DNA of 64,000 bases from Rhizophagus irregularis (GCF_026210795.1 NC_089447.1:994501-1058500); one strand, 5' to 3'; positions 25,501-37,397 are shown, counted from the stretch's first letter. Notes: generated by a model from the letters alone, not told the origin. Program-made: numbers and translations.

Positions 25501-26140
25501 TTTTTGTTATATACCCAAGTTGTTTTCCCAAACTTTCGATCTGTTGTATAATAAATTTAAATGCTGTCGAATTATCATGACATGCATCTAAAGCCAAACT
25601 TTTACATGTCTTGATACTATCTTTTAATTCGGCAAGTGAATCAAGACGTTCTGTTTCTTTCTTTTAATTAAATTAAAAAAACAATAATTATTTATATATC
25701 TACATTTAATAAAAAAATTTTCTTAAAAAATAAAATAGTTTACTTTGAGTTGATTAATATAATTACTTAATGATTGTTCTGACCCTTGAATTCCAGTCAA
25801 CATATTATTCTTAAATTGAGTAATTATTTCTCGCATAAGTGTGATTTTTTGTGGAATTTCTTCGAATAACTCATTTAAGTTTACTGGCCCAAATGTATGT
25901 ACAGCTGTTAACAACAAAGGTAAAAAGTTTTTTTAATAGAATATCGTAAATGTGACCATTAAATATTAATATATAAATACCATTTGCAATCGCAATATTT
26001 GTCTGAGATTTATCCGATTTATCCCCTTTATCTCCTTGTCCTTTAGGAAAATTTAAGCCCCATTGCTCCTGTGAATTTTTAATTATACTTTGTAGTTCAC
26101 GAATTAATGTATGTATTGACTTGGCTTCTGTTTCAGTCAT
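22531..26140 (-). CDS. MED1: Mediator subunit 1 (Med1), 15 exons
   Basis: Minus-strand exons: 26140-25981, 25904-25744, 25660-25515, 25436-25361, 25278-25192, 25107-25079, 24993-24847, 24770-24613, 24544-24400, 24320-24124, 24031-23967, 23645-23571, 23491-23372, 23287-23149 and 22976-22531. They join to 716 residues. Med1 is a middle-module Mediator subunit that contacts activators in the nucleus. The fungal Med1 pattern is visible: a helical N-terminus, E-S-L-G-K-Q-L-G-L-L-I-Y-H-D, a strand V-L-T-M-S-G-A-I-I-V-L-D, then I-I-K-V-V-V-S-Y-A-T-D-A, L-T-E-G-H-G-I-P-L-F and G-P-S-I-A-Y-W-A-P. The tail has three imperfect L-E-E-T-K units and is acidic. Exon 12 uses a GTGGAG donor to stay in frame; the better-looking GTAAAT site 19 bases on would shift it. 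The 3' end could instead splice at a GTAAGT (22545) to a tiny exon 22447-22409. Confidence 0.7.
23796..23953. mobile_element. MITE inside a Med1 intron
   Basis: A 158-base element with perfect 13-base terminal inverted repeats, AGTTACTCGGCAC (23796-23808) and GTGCCGAGTAACT (23941-23953). It has no coding capacity and is richer in GC than the intron. The right end also folds on itself: AGTTGCTCGGCAC at 23924 pairs with the right terminus across a TTT loop. It sits between the 23967 donor and the 23645 exon, only 13 bases inside the 5' splice site, and explains why this intron is over 300 bases when most of its neighbours are 55-100. Confidence 0.65.
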
Positions 26141-27648
26141 AATAACAATTCTTTCGGAGTTGTGAGTTGGATCGCAAATTGACAGATTGACAGATGATCT
26201 TCAAGACCTGGGAGGTAATACAGACTGTAGGATAAACGGACCAAATCTAAAAATATATACAGTCAAGACCTATATCCCGATATCCTATTTGCCCGATTGC
26301 CCGATAAATTTTCCACATCAAAGAAAATGGCTAAAAAAGAAGTTTACAGTAAGTATTTTCTGCTATTTCAAGGATTTAGTTTTTTTCATATATAATATAA
26401 TGTTTCCTTTAATGCATATCAGGAAAAAAGTTAATATTTATTTACAATCAATAATTATAAGAGTGAATGGAGCCTTTCAACAATAAAATCTACATATCTA
26501 AGACAGGTGTAATAATTTCTTTTTTAGCATCTTAACTAAATTCATCAATAGATAAGCATAGCTTGGACTTTTTTGTAACCGGTGGAGATGACCTTTCATT
26601 ATGATCAAGAAAAGTGATGAAGTCATGCAAAAAATTGCAAAGCTTGTCAAAATTGTTTGATGTGAAAAAGAATGAAAGAATCAGTACTCAGTAAAACATT
26701 TGGTATGATGTGAAATGACATGAGTAACTTGGGAATCAATATAATGGAAGATCTTGCAAACTTCCTCTATTACCATCCAGAATGAGATGTACCATCAATA
26801 AAGACAATGTTGAGTTGACATTGTCGTGGAAATTAGATGTCGTGTAGGGAAAAAATTGGAATAAAGTTGGTAGTTGCGTCTATATATTATAATATGAATA
26901 AGAGGAATAACGATACAATTAACTGATTCTAATTAATTTCAAGAGCTGTTTTTGCACATTTGGAGGCATAATGATTTAAGAAATTGATAGACTTCATTAT
27001 TCATCAAGTTAATTGATATAGATGATGATGATGATATGAATGTAGTTTGAACAGATTATTATAAATGATAAATATGAACCTATTAAAATTGTTATATATC
27101 TTTTGCGAATCTAATATTTTTAAAATCATGCTATAAACAAAAAAATAATAATACGGAATCAAAGCGATTTGTTGTGACACCGTAACACCGTGAAAGATCC
27201 TCGAGTTAACTTTTTAGGCAAAGGTTCAAAAAGTTTATTGTGATTGTGAGTCGATGAGTCGGTAATCACAATTAATAAAATAAGTTTTTTGAGAATAAAA
27301 TTGTTACCCTTTATTATAGTGAATTTTTATATAATGAATAACCTGCTATAATGAGAAAAGTTCAAGTACAGATTTTTTTTATATATATTAAATGACCCTC
27401 AGTATAGTGAATTTTTTCTCACTATAACGAATTTTAATCTCCAGCCCATGGGATTCACTATAGTGAGGGTGAACTGTACTTAATTTCTCAAAAGAACCTC
27501 GTTCTGCCTTTTTCCTATTAACGAATTCTAAAAAAAAAAAAAACTTAATACAAATATATATATATATTTCATTTTTTGCTTAGCTAATTTTTAAAAAATA
27601 AAATATATATATATTATATATATCCATTATTCCATCTACATATAATAA
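26141..27648. other. Intergenic region upstream of Med1
   Basis: Contains the Med1 promoter on its left. The 26520-26900 stretch is less AT-rich and looks like old coding debris, but no frame is open for long. A lone CAGTCAAGACC preceded by TA (26258-26270) resembles the ends of the pogo-like elements elsewhere here, without a partner. A degenerate MITE lies at about 27297-27476. Confidence 0.45.
27297..27476. mobile_element. Degenerate TA-flanked MITE
   Basis: The right end, read inward, is CAGTTCACCCTCACTATAGT followed by GAAT, with TA outside (27477-27478). The left end (about 27297 on) has the matching but decayed CCCTTTATTATAGTGAAT. Inside are further ATAGTGAATTTTT motifs in both orientations. 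It fits a Tc1/mariner-pogo MITE of about 180 bases with an eroded left terminus. Confidence 0.5.
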
Positions 27649-29281
27649 CTAAAATAAACAATCATCCTGATCATCAGGATCATAAATCTCAATAAATTTC
27701 TTTACTTTAGCCTCCGTAGCCTCACTAATAAATGATGGAATAAATAATTCCGGTAAAGATCTATAAGTAAATCCAATAGATTTTAAATTTCTTTTTGCTT
27801 TAGCATATTTGAGAATAACCTCCAAATGTTCATTAGTAAATCCGACACTATAATTTAATATCAATCTTTCTAATGGAGACGAACAATTTAATAAAAATCT
27901 CTTTAACGTAAATGCTGATATTTCCAAATCCATATCAAACAATCGTAAAGATTTTGGTAAACAAAATCCCAATTTATCAAATTGATTCCCAAAGCTCAAT
28001 CTTGAATTTCGAATAATTAAAGACTTAAGTTTCGTAAAAGACGGAATTATTTTGAATAATTTTTGAGTAAAATAATATTTAATTATAAAGATTTTTAAAT
28101 ATGTAATATTTGTACAATAAGATTTCAAAATGTTCAAAATTTCCGGTATAGATTCCACGACAATTTTATCAAAAGTTATCTCCTCAAGATCCATACAGGA
28201 ATCTTTTAAAATAATTTCAATAACTTTAGGATTAATTGGTACTCGTACCAAAGTAAGTTTTGATAATCGAATTTTAGAATTTAGAACAAAAGGTTCCCAA
28301 AATATATTTGGATCATTTGTTCGACAATCGAGAAGTTCCAAAGTTTTTAAATTACTACACATCATTAAACCTTTTGACGATACATCGGTCAAATCTGTAT
28401 CCTCAAGTCTTATAGAAACTATAGAGTGAGCTTGTGAACTCAAACTATCAACCTAATAAGAGATGAATAAGAGATGAATAAGTAATGAAAGTTAATGATA
28501 ACAATAAATAAATAAATGAATGAACGAATAAATAAATAAATTAATTAATGAATAATGAATAATACATATTTACCAAACGTAATGTACCACCAGAAAGGGA
28601 ACAAAATGTAACAGATTGTAATCCATTTTGTTTTTTAATTAAATCTGAAAGGTGGGAATCATTTGGTTTGTGATAATGTAATACATTCAATACAGTTATA
28701 TTTTTGCAAATTTTTGATAACTGATAATAAAATGTAGGGTTTAAATAATAATTTCCGCAATGAAGTTCTCTAATATTTTTAAAAACATTACGAGATCCAC
28801 TAGAGAAATTTCTAATATCGGGCATTAAATAACATTTTTCATGGGTAAACCATCTCAAAGTTCGCATATTTTTACATTTTCTTAATAATATTTTAAGGAA
28901 ATATCTGAAGAAAGGACTCATTTTCAAATTTCTCTTGTGTCCAAAAGAGCGTACCCATTCTTCTGTAGAGGTTTTGAGAGGCCAAAAATCAAATTCATTT
29001 AAAAATGAAGGATAAGAAAATAAAGAAGGTTTATATTTAATTTTAATTTTTAATCCATAGTTGTACAAAGAATCTCTTTCCTTATCTGAAAAACATGATA
29101 TATAAGTACGAATAAGAACTGGAGAACTATGTTCCAAGAAAGCGAAAGGTTCACTCCACAACTTTGGGGTTACTTTTCTGCAAAATAACCGATTTACAAG
29201 TAAGAAAGAATAAAGTGTATTTTTGTCATTTATATATTGAATTATTTCATCAAAGCAATCTTCCGTTAGTTTAGAAAACAT
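27649..29281 (-). CDS. F-box/LRR-type protein, 2 exons
   Basis: Minus-strand exons 29281-28574 and 28452-27649 join in frame to 503 residues. The N-terminus is an F-box-like motif (M-F-S-K-L-T-E-D-C-F-D-E-I-I, then L-Y-S-F-L-L-V-N-R-L-F-C and W-S-E-P). Irregular leucine-rich repeats follow to the C-terminus (L-K-T-L-E-L-L-D-C; L-E-E-I-T-F-D-K-I; L-K-S-L-I-I-R-N-S; L-E-R-L-I-L-N-Y-S). Proteins of this form are usually SCF ubiquitin-ligase receptors: the F-box binds Skp1 and the LRR binds the substrate. Large F-box families are known from arbuscular mycorrhizal fungi. Substrate unknown. The intron (28573-28453) is AT-rich with AAATAAATGAATGAA-type repeats. Splice phase 0 on both sides supports one gene rather than two. 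Confidence 0.8.
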
Positions 29282-31544
29282 ATTTCAAAAATTAATGAAC
29301 AATAAAAAAGGAGAGAGAGAAAAAAAGTTCGAATAACGAATTTATGAATGGGTTTCTGGGTACACAAGCATACTTCATTATGACAAATTAGGTAAAGAGT
29401 CGTCATACAAAAATAGCCACTGTAGAATAAAACTTTTTCCTTAAAATTTAGTTTCAACTGATCAATTTTTGCAAACTTTTAACAATAAGTATATTATTGT
29501 TTTGTTCATGAAAAAATTCTCCTGCATTAAAATATTAAAATTTAAAATAAAATATTCATGATCAAAAATTTCCTTGATGTTTCTATTTGTGGATATTAAC
29601 GTGTCAAACGAGGACACGAAAACGATCAGAGGCTTATACTATATATAGTAAAAAATTAACCTAAAATTTTCAAATGCGATTGGCTAATAAGGAATATTAA
29701 GACTCTTAAAATTTTGAATTAACCATTTTCAGAAGCAACACAAATTAAAATGAAAATAAATTAAATCATGAACTAATGTGGGGAATCCAATCTGATTGGA
29801 TAGATTCTGAAATCGGAAATGATATCATTATAAAGTCCAAAATGCGCATATATATAGGCAAAGGACATTTTGTGTGACCTTAATGCAGTGTTGGCATTTG
29901 GCCGCGGCCAAGATTTTTTTGGCCATTTTGGCCGCGGCCAAACGGCCAAATGGCCAACCCCGGCCAAATGCTAAACGGCTAAAGAAATAACTAGTACCTT
30001 GTTGGCATTTGGCCGCGGCCAAAACTTTTTTGGCCATTTTGGCCACGGCCAACCCCGGCCAAACGGCCAATGTTAGAAATAATCCAGTGTTCTAATTACT
30101 TAATTACTGAATATGAATATTTCGATTAAATATATGTAAATTACGTGACACAATATTTTCCTAATGCAAAATAATTAAAAGAATGGATTATCGAAAATAA
30201 TTGAATCGAATCAATTATCCGGACAACCAACTTTTTAAAATTACTTGAGAAATTCATTATTATTAATTATTATAAGCAACTTAAAAAATTGAAGGTTTCA
30301 TTACAAGCTATTCTAATTCTATGTCCAGAAAGATAACAGAGATGAATTTAAAATTTTTCATCAAATTCTTATTGGAATTGGATAATAATTTTAATTTTCG
30401 GTACCCCTACAACTAAGTGTAACCGTATTAATACGAGAAATTCTTTGGACGTGGGGAAATGTTAAAAATAAAGTTCTTTTTATAGTTTGTTAGATATTAA
30501 AGTATAAGTTGATCGTATTTTTACAAAATTTACATTTAACTTACCTTATAATGGTTCTATTTTTACTTATCATATCGCGGAAATAAACGGTCTATACACT
30601 ACATTATTATCAGCAAGGATTTACATAGCTCCTATAAATACTTATCTATTGGTAAATGAATAAGATAAATATGGAACGATCTTAACATAATCGTGATGCT
30701 TTGCATTAGATCTTGGAAAATATCAGGTTATAATACATTTTTGGGATAATAATTATGTTAACAGGTTATTAACCAGTTATAAAATTTTTATTTGTAATAT
30801 CAAAAGTTTGAACTTACCCTTATATAATCTCAAATATTTACTAACCAAAAAATTTAAAACATTTTTTAGGATTTTCCCTAAGGAAAACCGATATGACAAA
30901 ATTCACGGAAGACCCGACCTTCATTATATTATATTTAGTATTAAAAAAAAACAATTGATTTACCTTGCATAATTAAGAAAAATACCCTTTTAATTATTAT
31001 GATTGATAAACAAAATTTAAAATTTTCCAGAGTTGGATTCTGCCTCCCGTTTGAAATAAATTTGTGTGTTATAAATTTAATTGAACCCTTTTTTTTTAAT
31101 TGACGAATTGTATATCAAATTTTTATTTGCGGCAATGTAACTTTAAGCGGATTATCATTTTTTTTAAGTGTTTCATCTTTTTGCATGGTTCACCCCATAA
31201 TTTTTCAGAATAATTTAAAACTTCTTTGAAATCCGGTACAAAATAAATATTTCTCCCCATAATTAAATTTTCAGAAGTAATGGAACATTTTTATGTCGTA
31301 TAACGATCTTTCATTGTTAAAATCAAGATAAAGAACAGGTTTGTTAGTGTAATATAAATAAGAAAAAAAAACCTGTTATCCCTAAACAGTTTGAAAATTT
31401 TTATTAAAGAGCGCATCCTCGCACTTTTTCGCTAAGGAAAACAAAAAAAAAAAATAATAAAAAAAGAATATATATTGAGATATATTTCTTTTTTTCTTTT
31501 TTTTCTTTTTTTTACAATATCACTTTCTTTAAATTTATAATAAA
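29282..31544. other. Intergenic region
   Basis: Apart from the GC-rich tandem repeat at 29891-30075 I see no feature. The last 150 bases are a pyrimidine-rich TTTTCTTTTTTT tract just before the gene at 31545, probably promoter or leader sequence. Confidence 0.5.
29891..30075. repeat. Two-unit GC-rich palindromic repeat (likely hAT-type MITE)
   Basis: Two units of about 111 bases start at 29891 and 30002, both with TTGGCATTTGGCCGCGGCCA. Each contains the palindrome GGCCGCGGCC and many GGCCAAA/TTTGGCC inverted motifs, so the region can fold extensively. It is a GC island in AT-rich DNA. CAGTGTTGGC at the left edge resembles hAT termini. I cannot define matching right termini or a target duplication, so the class is uncertain. 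Minus-strand frames here are repeat artefacts. Confidence 0.55.
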
Positions 31545-32429
31545 ATGAGTCAAAATTATAATATCTCTAGTAATTGTCAAAATGAAGGATATGAACCTTT
31601 TATCACGGGTAATAATTATTCCGTTGGTTTACAACAAGCGAGGGATGTAATTCAAGAGCCATTTCTAAATAATCAAGTTCATTATTCTCATTGTAATGTC
31701 GTAAATCCTCCTAATAATTGCTTTTACACGTCTGATGATAACAATTTATCAACGCAACATGAAGATGTTAATGCTATTTCAGATCATGATAAACAACAAC
31801 CCGTATCCCCACATACTCCTCACGCTCAACTTTCTTTTACACAATCCTCGCAATTTTATCCGCAAATCTCTGCTCCTAAACAACGGTTAATCTATAATAA
31901 TAATGTTATTACCCGACAAGTTCCTCAATTTTCGCATGATGGTTTACATGATTCATCAACCACAAATAACTCTCAAATGAATTGTACCGAATATACTGAA
32001 CTCTTAAAGATTGAAATTTCTGGAATTGAAATTGTCGTTAGGCAAAAGACTTTACCAAGATTGAATCAAAGTCATTGGGAGACGCAACAACAACAACAAC
32101 GGGATGAACAACCTCCAGTAAATTTATCAAATCGTACTGAAAGATCTCAGAATCATAGAATGCATCCTTATAATATTCCTAATGAACAAAATCATAGAAC
32201 TATTAACAGAAATAATTCTAATGTTATTTTTCGACAACAACGTCATCAATATTATTCTATGCGTCAACAAAAAAATAATGTTTCCGAAATTGATCGAACT
32301 TCCGTTAATGAAAATACTAATAATATTAATATTACGCAGAATACTCTCGTCAATCAATCCGCTGTCTTTACACGACAACAAACAAATGCTTTTGAGGAAT
32401 GTAATAATCTTATTAATCAAAATTCGTAA
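31545..32429 (+). CDS. Asn/Gln-rich family protein, member A
   Basis: A single-exon ORF of 294 residues starting M-S-Q-N-Y-N-I-S-S-N. It is mostly low-complexity Asn, Gln and Ser with no known domain. At about 150-167 it has a short non-repetitive core, L-L-K-I-E-I-S-G-I-E-I-V-V-R-Q-K-T, matching the core of three other genes in this window (34835, 56485 and 59817). It is the most diverged member and lacks their shared C-terminal G-Y-N-N-x-x-G. No signal peptide or membrane segment is visible. The Asn/Gln content is prion-like, so assembly or condensate formation is possible but unproven. Frames at 32127-32450 and 32182-32442 are shadows. Confidence 0.65.
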   Translation: MSQNYNISSNCQNEGYEPFITGNNYSVGLQQARDVIQEPFLNNQVHYSHCNVVNPPNNCFYTSDDNNLSTQHEDVNAISDHDKQQPVSPHTPHAQLSFTQSSQFYPQISAPKQRLIYNNNVITRQVPQFSHDGLHDSSTTNNSQMNCTEYTELLKIEISGIEIVVRQKTLPRLNQSHWETQQQQQRDEQPPVNLSNRTERSQNHRMHPYNIPNEQNHRTINRNNSNVIFRQQRHQYYSMRQQKNNVSEIDRTSVNENTNNINITQNTLVNQSAVFTRQQTNAFEECNNLINQNS

Positions 32430-33899
32430 AATTATATTATGAAATATCAATCAATTAATATCACATTCTTTTTAATAATATCATTGATTACATTATTATG
32501 ATAAATATGAATATGTATATACAGATCATATAATTCCTTGAAATCTTTGATTTATTTTTTATAAAAATTTGTCAATATATGATTTTATTATATAAGTCTT
32601 TATTAAAAAATTTCAACTTTTATTATTATTATTGTTAACTATTCATTATTACTGTAATTATTTATATTTATTTTATGTTGTAAGCAAATAAGTTTTAAAT
32701 TGATATGTATTGTACTAGCGGAATTTCGTAATTCCTTAAGGAGTTCAAAAAATAAAGAAGTATATTACTATTAATACAGATAATTTAATTTTTTATTGGT
32801 AAAGGATCGTCAAGAAAAACTTTATTTGATGGATCTAGATTTCTTATAATGAAAACTTCCTAACAGCTTAATCATTCCATTATAAATAATTTAACTTCTT
32901 GAATACAAATGCTAATCATTTTCCATTACATTTCTAAATGCATTTACATCCTTCTATTGCATTGTAGTACGAAAACTTATATAATTATGTGGACTGAAAA
33001 TTTTGGATCCAGTCGTAACAATGGAAATTTTGCAATTCAAAAAAAATCCCCTTTGGACTCTGAGTTATTATATAATAAATAATTAGCATGTGTTTTATTT
33101 ATTATAATTAATTGGTTAAGAAATTGCTTATTTACATAAAATTAAATTTTGTTTACATCCAAAATATTTACTTTTTTTTTTGTGGGTTTTTTTTTGTTTC
33201 CCGGAGTAAAATCGGAGGTCCATTATTGTACATATAAGTGTAAATTTATTTTTATCCCCTGCTTAGTGTCCTTCCACAAATATTCCTTTTTGGATGACCC
33301 CTAAAAAAAACAACAAATTGTTGATTGATCGCATAATCTGTCTCAGCTATGCATACATCATAACTATATTGAATCACTTTTTACGTTTGGTATTAATTCA
33401 TATATTGAATATATACAGTATATTGAAAAGATTGTAATACTTCGATTAATCCCGTCATATGATCCAATTTATCTTTTCGGAAAATATATTTCTCCATTTA
33501 TACTCTATCATTAATTGAATGACACAAACTTGGATTTTGTGATTTATTTTGGTTAGATGTATGATATAAATTAAAAAATATATATATTTAAAGATTTCTT
33601 AATAAATTGCATGTTTTTGTAAATCAAAAATTTTCTGTGATGATCGTCAAAATTGATCACGTAATCCAAACTTCGATTTTTTTTTCGAATACACGTGATT
33701 AGTATATCGTCACCTGTCAACTATTTCATAGGATATTTTAATGAGGATGTTCATATTTCATAAATTTATAGCTGTTATGCCTGATGACCCCGGAAGACAA
33801 TTAACTTAACGATTTTCTTTTGTATCGCGCACTAACATGGATTCTTGCCTTCCAGCGTCAATAGATTTTTCTTTTTAGTCATTTTTGATAAATGTAAAA
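32430..33899. other. AT-rich intergenic region
   Basis: I see no gene. GTACTAGCGGAATTTCGTAA at about 32713 shares its centre with a coding stretch of the family member at 59817 and may be a tiny relic. The right part leads into a segment duplicated at 55.6 kb. Confidence 0.4.
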
Positions 33900-34633
33900 T
33901 AATCGAAACATTTGAAAAAATTGTTATTATTTGAAAAATCCTTATATTAGTAGTATTGGAAGCATCGGAAGCAGTATCTAATCTTCCTCCAGTAGTACAA
34001 AAATTTGATCGGAAGCTTCCAATACACAGATCAATATTTCCAAATCTTCCAATTCAATAAAAAGTCATTGGATGCCTTCTAAGCACGGCACTAAAACACA
34101 TTTTACCTATAGTTTTGAGAACTTTTGTTCAAGGCCCAATATAATAACTTTTGAAAAAAACATAGTCAAACACCATTTTAACTGTAAGTATAAATTGTAA
34201 AATAAAAAAAAAACAATAGAACTTCCATATTCTGCACACAATGACAATAATCTGTGATCCGTACTCTTTTTAACTGCAAAAAAAAATTCAAAATTTCAGA
34301 ATTAAAGCAATTTTTCACAAAGTGCTAAATTGAGTGCTGATTTATCTGCCAAATCTGCAATCTTTTTACTGTTTTAGAATAATAGTTGATAATATTTCTG
34401 ATATTTTCTTTTCTACATCTTTTTATGTTCAAAATAAAAATAAAACTAAATACTAGAGTAAGTTCAGAAAAAGCAATATGGTTTTAACAGCTTTTATAGT
34501 TAACACTGGAATTTAATATAAATAAAAATAAGCGGTTATATAAAACAAAAAAATATTTAAAAATATGGAAAATAACTAAATATTATTTTATTCAGTTTAA
34601 TAAAGTAAGCAATAAAAAAAAAACATACATATA

Positions 34634-34736
34634 AAGTCAACTCCCTCTAAGTGCACCCCCTTGGGTCCATAATGAAAATTTCATTTAGAGAGGGTGTGCA
34701 TTTAAAGAGAGAAATTTTATGTGAGTGCACTTAGAG
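34634..34736. mobile_element. Short MITE absent from the paralogous copy
   Basis: About 103 bases starting AAGTCAACTCCCTCTAAGTG (TA at 34632-34633) and ending GTGCACTTAGAG with TA at 34737-34738. The left end matches the CAGTCAACTCCCTCTA terminus of the larger elements at 37362 and 54211; the right terminus is shortened. The paralogous position near 56395 runs straight through poly-A and GTATGTA without it, so the copies act as filled and empty sites. It lies about 100 bases 3' of the family gene. Confidence 0.55.
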
Positions 34737-34834
34737 TACATATATTCTGCTATTGTAAATTCTTGTAACAACTCTTTCTAGTGATAACGACAATCAATTT
34801 ATCTAATTAAGATACAGTATATTATTCAAAAAAT

Positions 34835-35410
34835 TTAACCTTGGAAGTTATTATATCCAAATTGTTGATGATTTTGATATTGCAAATTATCCGTATTCAT
34901 GTTATTTACGGAATTTACGTGGCTATTACTAACGAAATTTCCGTTAATATAGTTTTGATTTTGATTTACTAATTGTGATGGCATGATCGCAACTGGAGAG
35001 TAAGAATTCATAGAAGATTGATGTTGCGCATTCAAATTGTTTAAATTCATAACTTGGTTAGACTTTGGTCTAACAATAATTTCAAATCCAGGAATTTCGA
35101 ATTTAAAGATATTACATTGATTTACTTGTGGCTGAAAAGAATCGAAAGTCGTCGAATTCGGTAAGTTAACAAAATGATTTGAAACTGGTTGTCCATTACT
35201 ATTATAATTATTACTTTGTGATACATGGGGACAACATTGCGGAACTGAACTGACAGTATTAAGAGAATTTATAAAAGGTACTTGGGAAATATTATTACTT
35301 GTCATGGAATGAGAATCAGTATGATTGTAAAAAGTATCTAAATTATTACGACTATCCGCTTGTAAATCAGTTAATCGTAAATTACTAGAAAAATTTGGAT
35401 TTTGACTCAT
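34835..35410 (-). CDS. Asn/Gln-rich family protein, member B
   Basis: A single-exon ORF of 191 residues on the minus strand. It starts M-S-Q-N-P-N-F-S-S-N-L-R-L-T-D-L-Q-A and ends Q-F-G-Y-N-N-F-Q-G. The conserved core N-I-F-K-F-E-I-P-G-F-E-I-I-V-R-P-K-S-N-Q lies at about 101-120. Around it is Asn/Ser/Gln-rich sequence with a C-C-P-H motif near 60. It is about 80% like member C (56485) over the whole length. Insertions and deletions between them fall between codons, which suggests selection for an open frame. There is no domain I know, no membrane segment and no signal peptide. The short leader TTTCAAAATGAGTCAAAAT is shared with C. Confidence 0.75.
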   Translation of the reverse strand: MSQNPNFSSNLRLTDLQADSRNNLDTFYNHTDSHSMTSNNISQVPFINSLNTVSSVPQCCPHVSQSNNYNSNGQPVSNHFVNLPNSTTFDSFQPQVNQCNIFKFEIPGFEIIVRPKSNQVMNLNNLNAQHQSSMNSYSPVAIMPSQLVNQNQNYINGNFVSNSHVNSVNNMNTDNLQYQNHQQFGYNNFQG

Positions 35411-37361
35411 TTTGAAAGATTTATTTTAATATTTTTGAGAGATGCGAAGATTGCGACGGCCTTTTATAATAATGACGTTCACTTCGTCAGATTATATTTC
35501 TTTTTTTTGGGATTGGTTTTATTTTATTCTATTTATTTATTTTGGTTATGATTGTTATGATGTGTTAAAATATTTTACGTTAAAAAATAAAAATAACGTG
35601 TCAATTATATTAATTAGCACTTCTCGCAAAGAAACAAATTGTTTTTAAAAAAAATCAAATTCCTTTTTTTATTTTTTTTCGAGTATTTCGAGTAGGGCAT
35701 TTTATAGATATTTAGTCAAGCTTTTTGTTGTACAGATAAAAAATCCCCCCCTTCCATATGGAAAAAATTCGGATATATATATATATATATTATTAATAAG
35801 TAAAGTATGTTGATCATTCAAATTATCTTTGTTGTAATGTGTGACAGGTTACGCCACTTAAAAAAAAAAACGTTAAGTCAAATGTTACACCCTTTGTCGT
35901 TCTAAGTAGGTTTGTTTTTGTTTTTGAAAAAGAAAAGAAAATTATCTGTGGCGCATGTGCCGATCATTTTGTCCCAGTAGCAAAAAAAATTCACTCACGT
36001 GATTTGTGCCATTTTTAATTGGCGCTCACATGTATCATAACAGATAATGATTATCTTGGAAAAAAACAACATATTAATCATTTTATTACTTTTACAATAC
36101 ACTTGAAAATAACTCTTTTCAGTTTTCACTTTATTAAATTTAATTTTAATAAATAAATAATATTATTGATATTTGGAGTTAAGTATACTGTTGCTAATTA
36201 TTCTTAAAAATTAATATTTAAGTAGTGTGTTCTATAAGAATCAAAATTTTTCCTCTAAGATTTAATTTAATTCACACTTGACTCAAATTCAATTAAGGTT
36301 ACTGGAAAAATTAGGGGTATTAGCAAATTGGTGAAATGCTAAAATGGCGAAACTTTGCCAAAACTATATGAAAGTCTTATTAAAAAGTTGGTGAAACTCT
36401 GGAAAAAAGCGAAACCTGACAAAATTTATTATAAATGCTGAAACTGCCAAAACCTTGCCAAAACTATAATAAAACTATAGTAAAATTTTGGAGAAACTAA
36501 TTGTAGAATTTTGGAGAGGTTTAGCAGGTAACCTTAAACTCAATTAAACTTCAAAAAATATTATCACAGAATCTAGTGATCTGATTTTAATAATTTTTTT
36601 AATCAATAACTCTTATTATTCCGATTAAAATAAAAAAAAATGAACTGTTAGATTAAAAGTTATTCATAAAAAATGTTTTTACCTTTTAGGATTAGGGTTT
36701 AATAAGACAATTCCAATGAGCTATATTTCATCCTTTTCTGATCACTGAGTGTCTGAGTCAAAAGTTAGCAAACTGCTTGATTGGTAACTGATTAATATCT
36801 GGTTTTTCACCTTTTGACCTGTGCAAGCCAATCAAATCTTATTTAAAAAAAATTCAAGCTTTACAGGTCTTATCAAACCTTATTGATTAATTAATTAATT
36901 ATAATCTTAATTAATAGAATTTAATAAAAGCTTGTAAAAACTTATCTTTTTAGATAAAATTTATTTAGCTTAAAATGGTTCATAAAGAACACTAGTAAAA
37001 TTTATTAAAGAATTTTATTTAATTTATTATTAGTCTTATAAATTTTTTAGGCTTAAATTCCAAAATGTAATCTTTATAAGTAAAAATAAAGTTATGGACA
37101 AAAAAAAAAGAGTAATCTAAAATGCAAAAAGCATTTTTATCTATAAAATCATTAAAATAATTACTAGTATATAATTTAATTTTATGTATTATGATAAAAA
37201 GGTATTTGAAAATTATACTTTTAAGGTAAACTTAATATAGCAGTTATACATGCCACCCAAATTATTTTGAGCTGCCATAATTATAAGTAAAATCCTAAAT
37301 TCAATTATGATATCCCAAATTATTTTAGCACTTTATATAGTAAATTAAACTAAATGAATTA
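35411..37361. other. AT-rich intergenic region
   Basis: Holds the MITE at 36293-36537. About 55 bases at 36716-36770 (from CCAATGAGCTATATTTCATC) resemble a motif in the 147-base units of the pogo-like elements and in the foldback at 46206. I see no gene. Confidence 0.45.
36293..36537. mobile_element. MITE with TTAAGGTTAC termini and internal repeats
   Basis: Perfect 10-base terminal inverted repeats TTAAGGTTAC (36293-36302) and GTAACCTTAA (36528-36537) bound 245 bases. The interior is made of diverged repeats of GCCAAAACTATA and TTGGTGAAAC/TTGGAGAAAC. No target duplication is clear and there is no coding capacity. Confidence 0.5.
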
Positions 37362-37397
37362 CAGTCAACTCTCTTTATAGTCACACATTTGGGACAG

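Larger units (their letters stand above)
33900..35450 (-). repeat. Segmental duplication, copy 1
   Basis: The sequence from about 33900 through the gene at 34835-35410 matches about 55610-57090 in the same orientation. Shared noncoding landmarks include AGTACAAAAATTTGATC, CTTCCATA(T/C)TCTGCACA with AATGACAATAAT, and ATTCTGCTATTGTAAATTCT just after the stop codon. Small gaps distinguish the copies, including two MITE insertions present in only one copy each. It shows how this part of the Asn/Gln-rich family multiplied. Confidence 0.7.

Noticed and set aside
26258-26270. TACAGTCAAGACC resembling a pogo-like terminus
   Set aside because: No inverted partner with flanking TA was found within reach, so it is too short to call an element.
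26187-26486. 99-codon plus-strand ORF next to the Med1 start
   Set aside because: It has no recognisable family, and its second half is AT-rich chance sequence.
28130-28429. 99-codon plus-strand ORF
   Set aside because: It is antisense to the F-box/LRR gene, whose exons join in frame on the minus strand.
29773-30070. Two minus-strand ORFs rich in Trp, Pro and Ala
   Set aside because: They are translations of the GGCC-rich tandem repeat, and their repeated peptide follows the DNA period.
32127-32450. Ile-rich ORFs on both strands inside member A
   Set aside because: They are frame shadows of AAT-rich codons in the Asn/Gln-rich gene.
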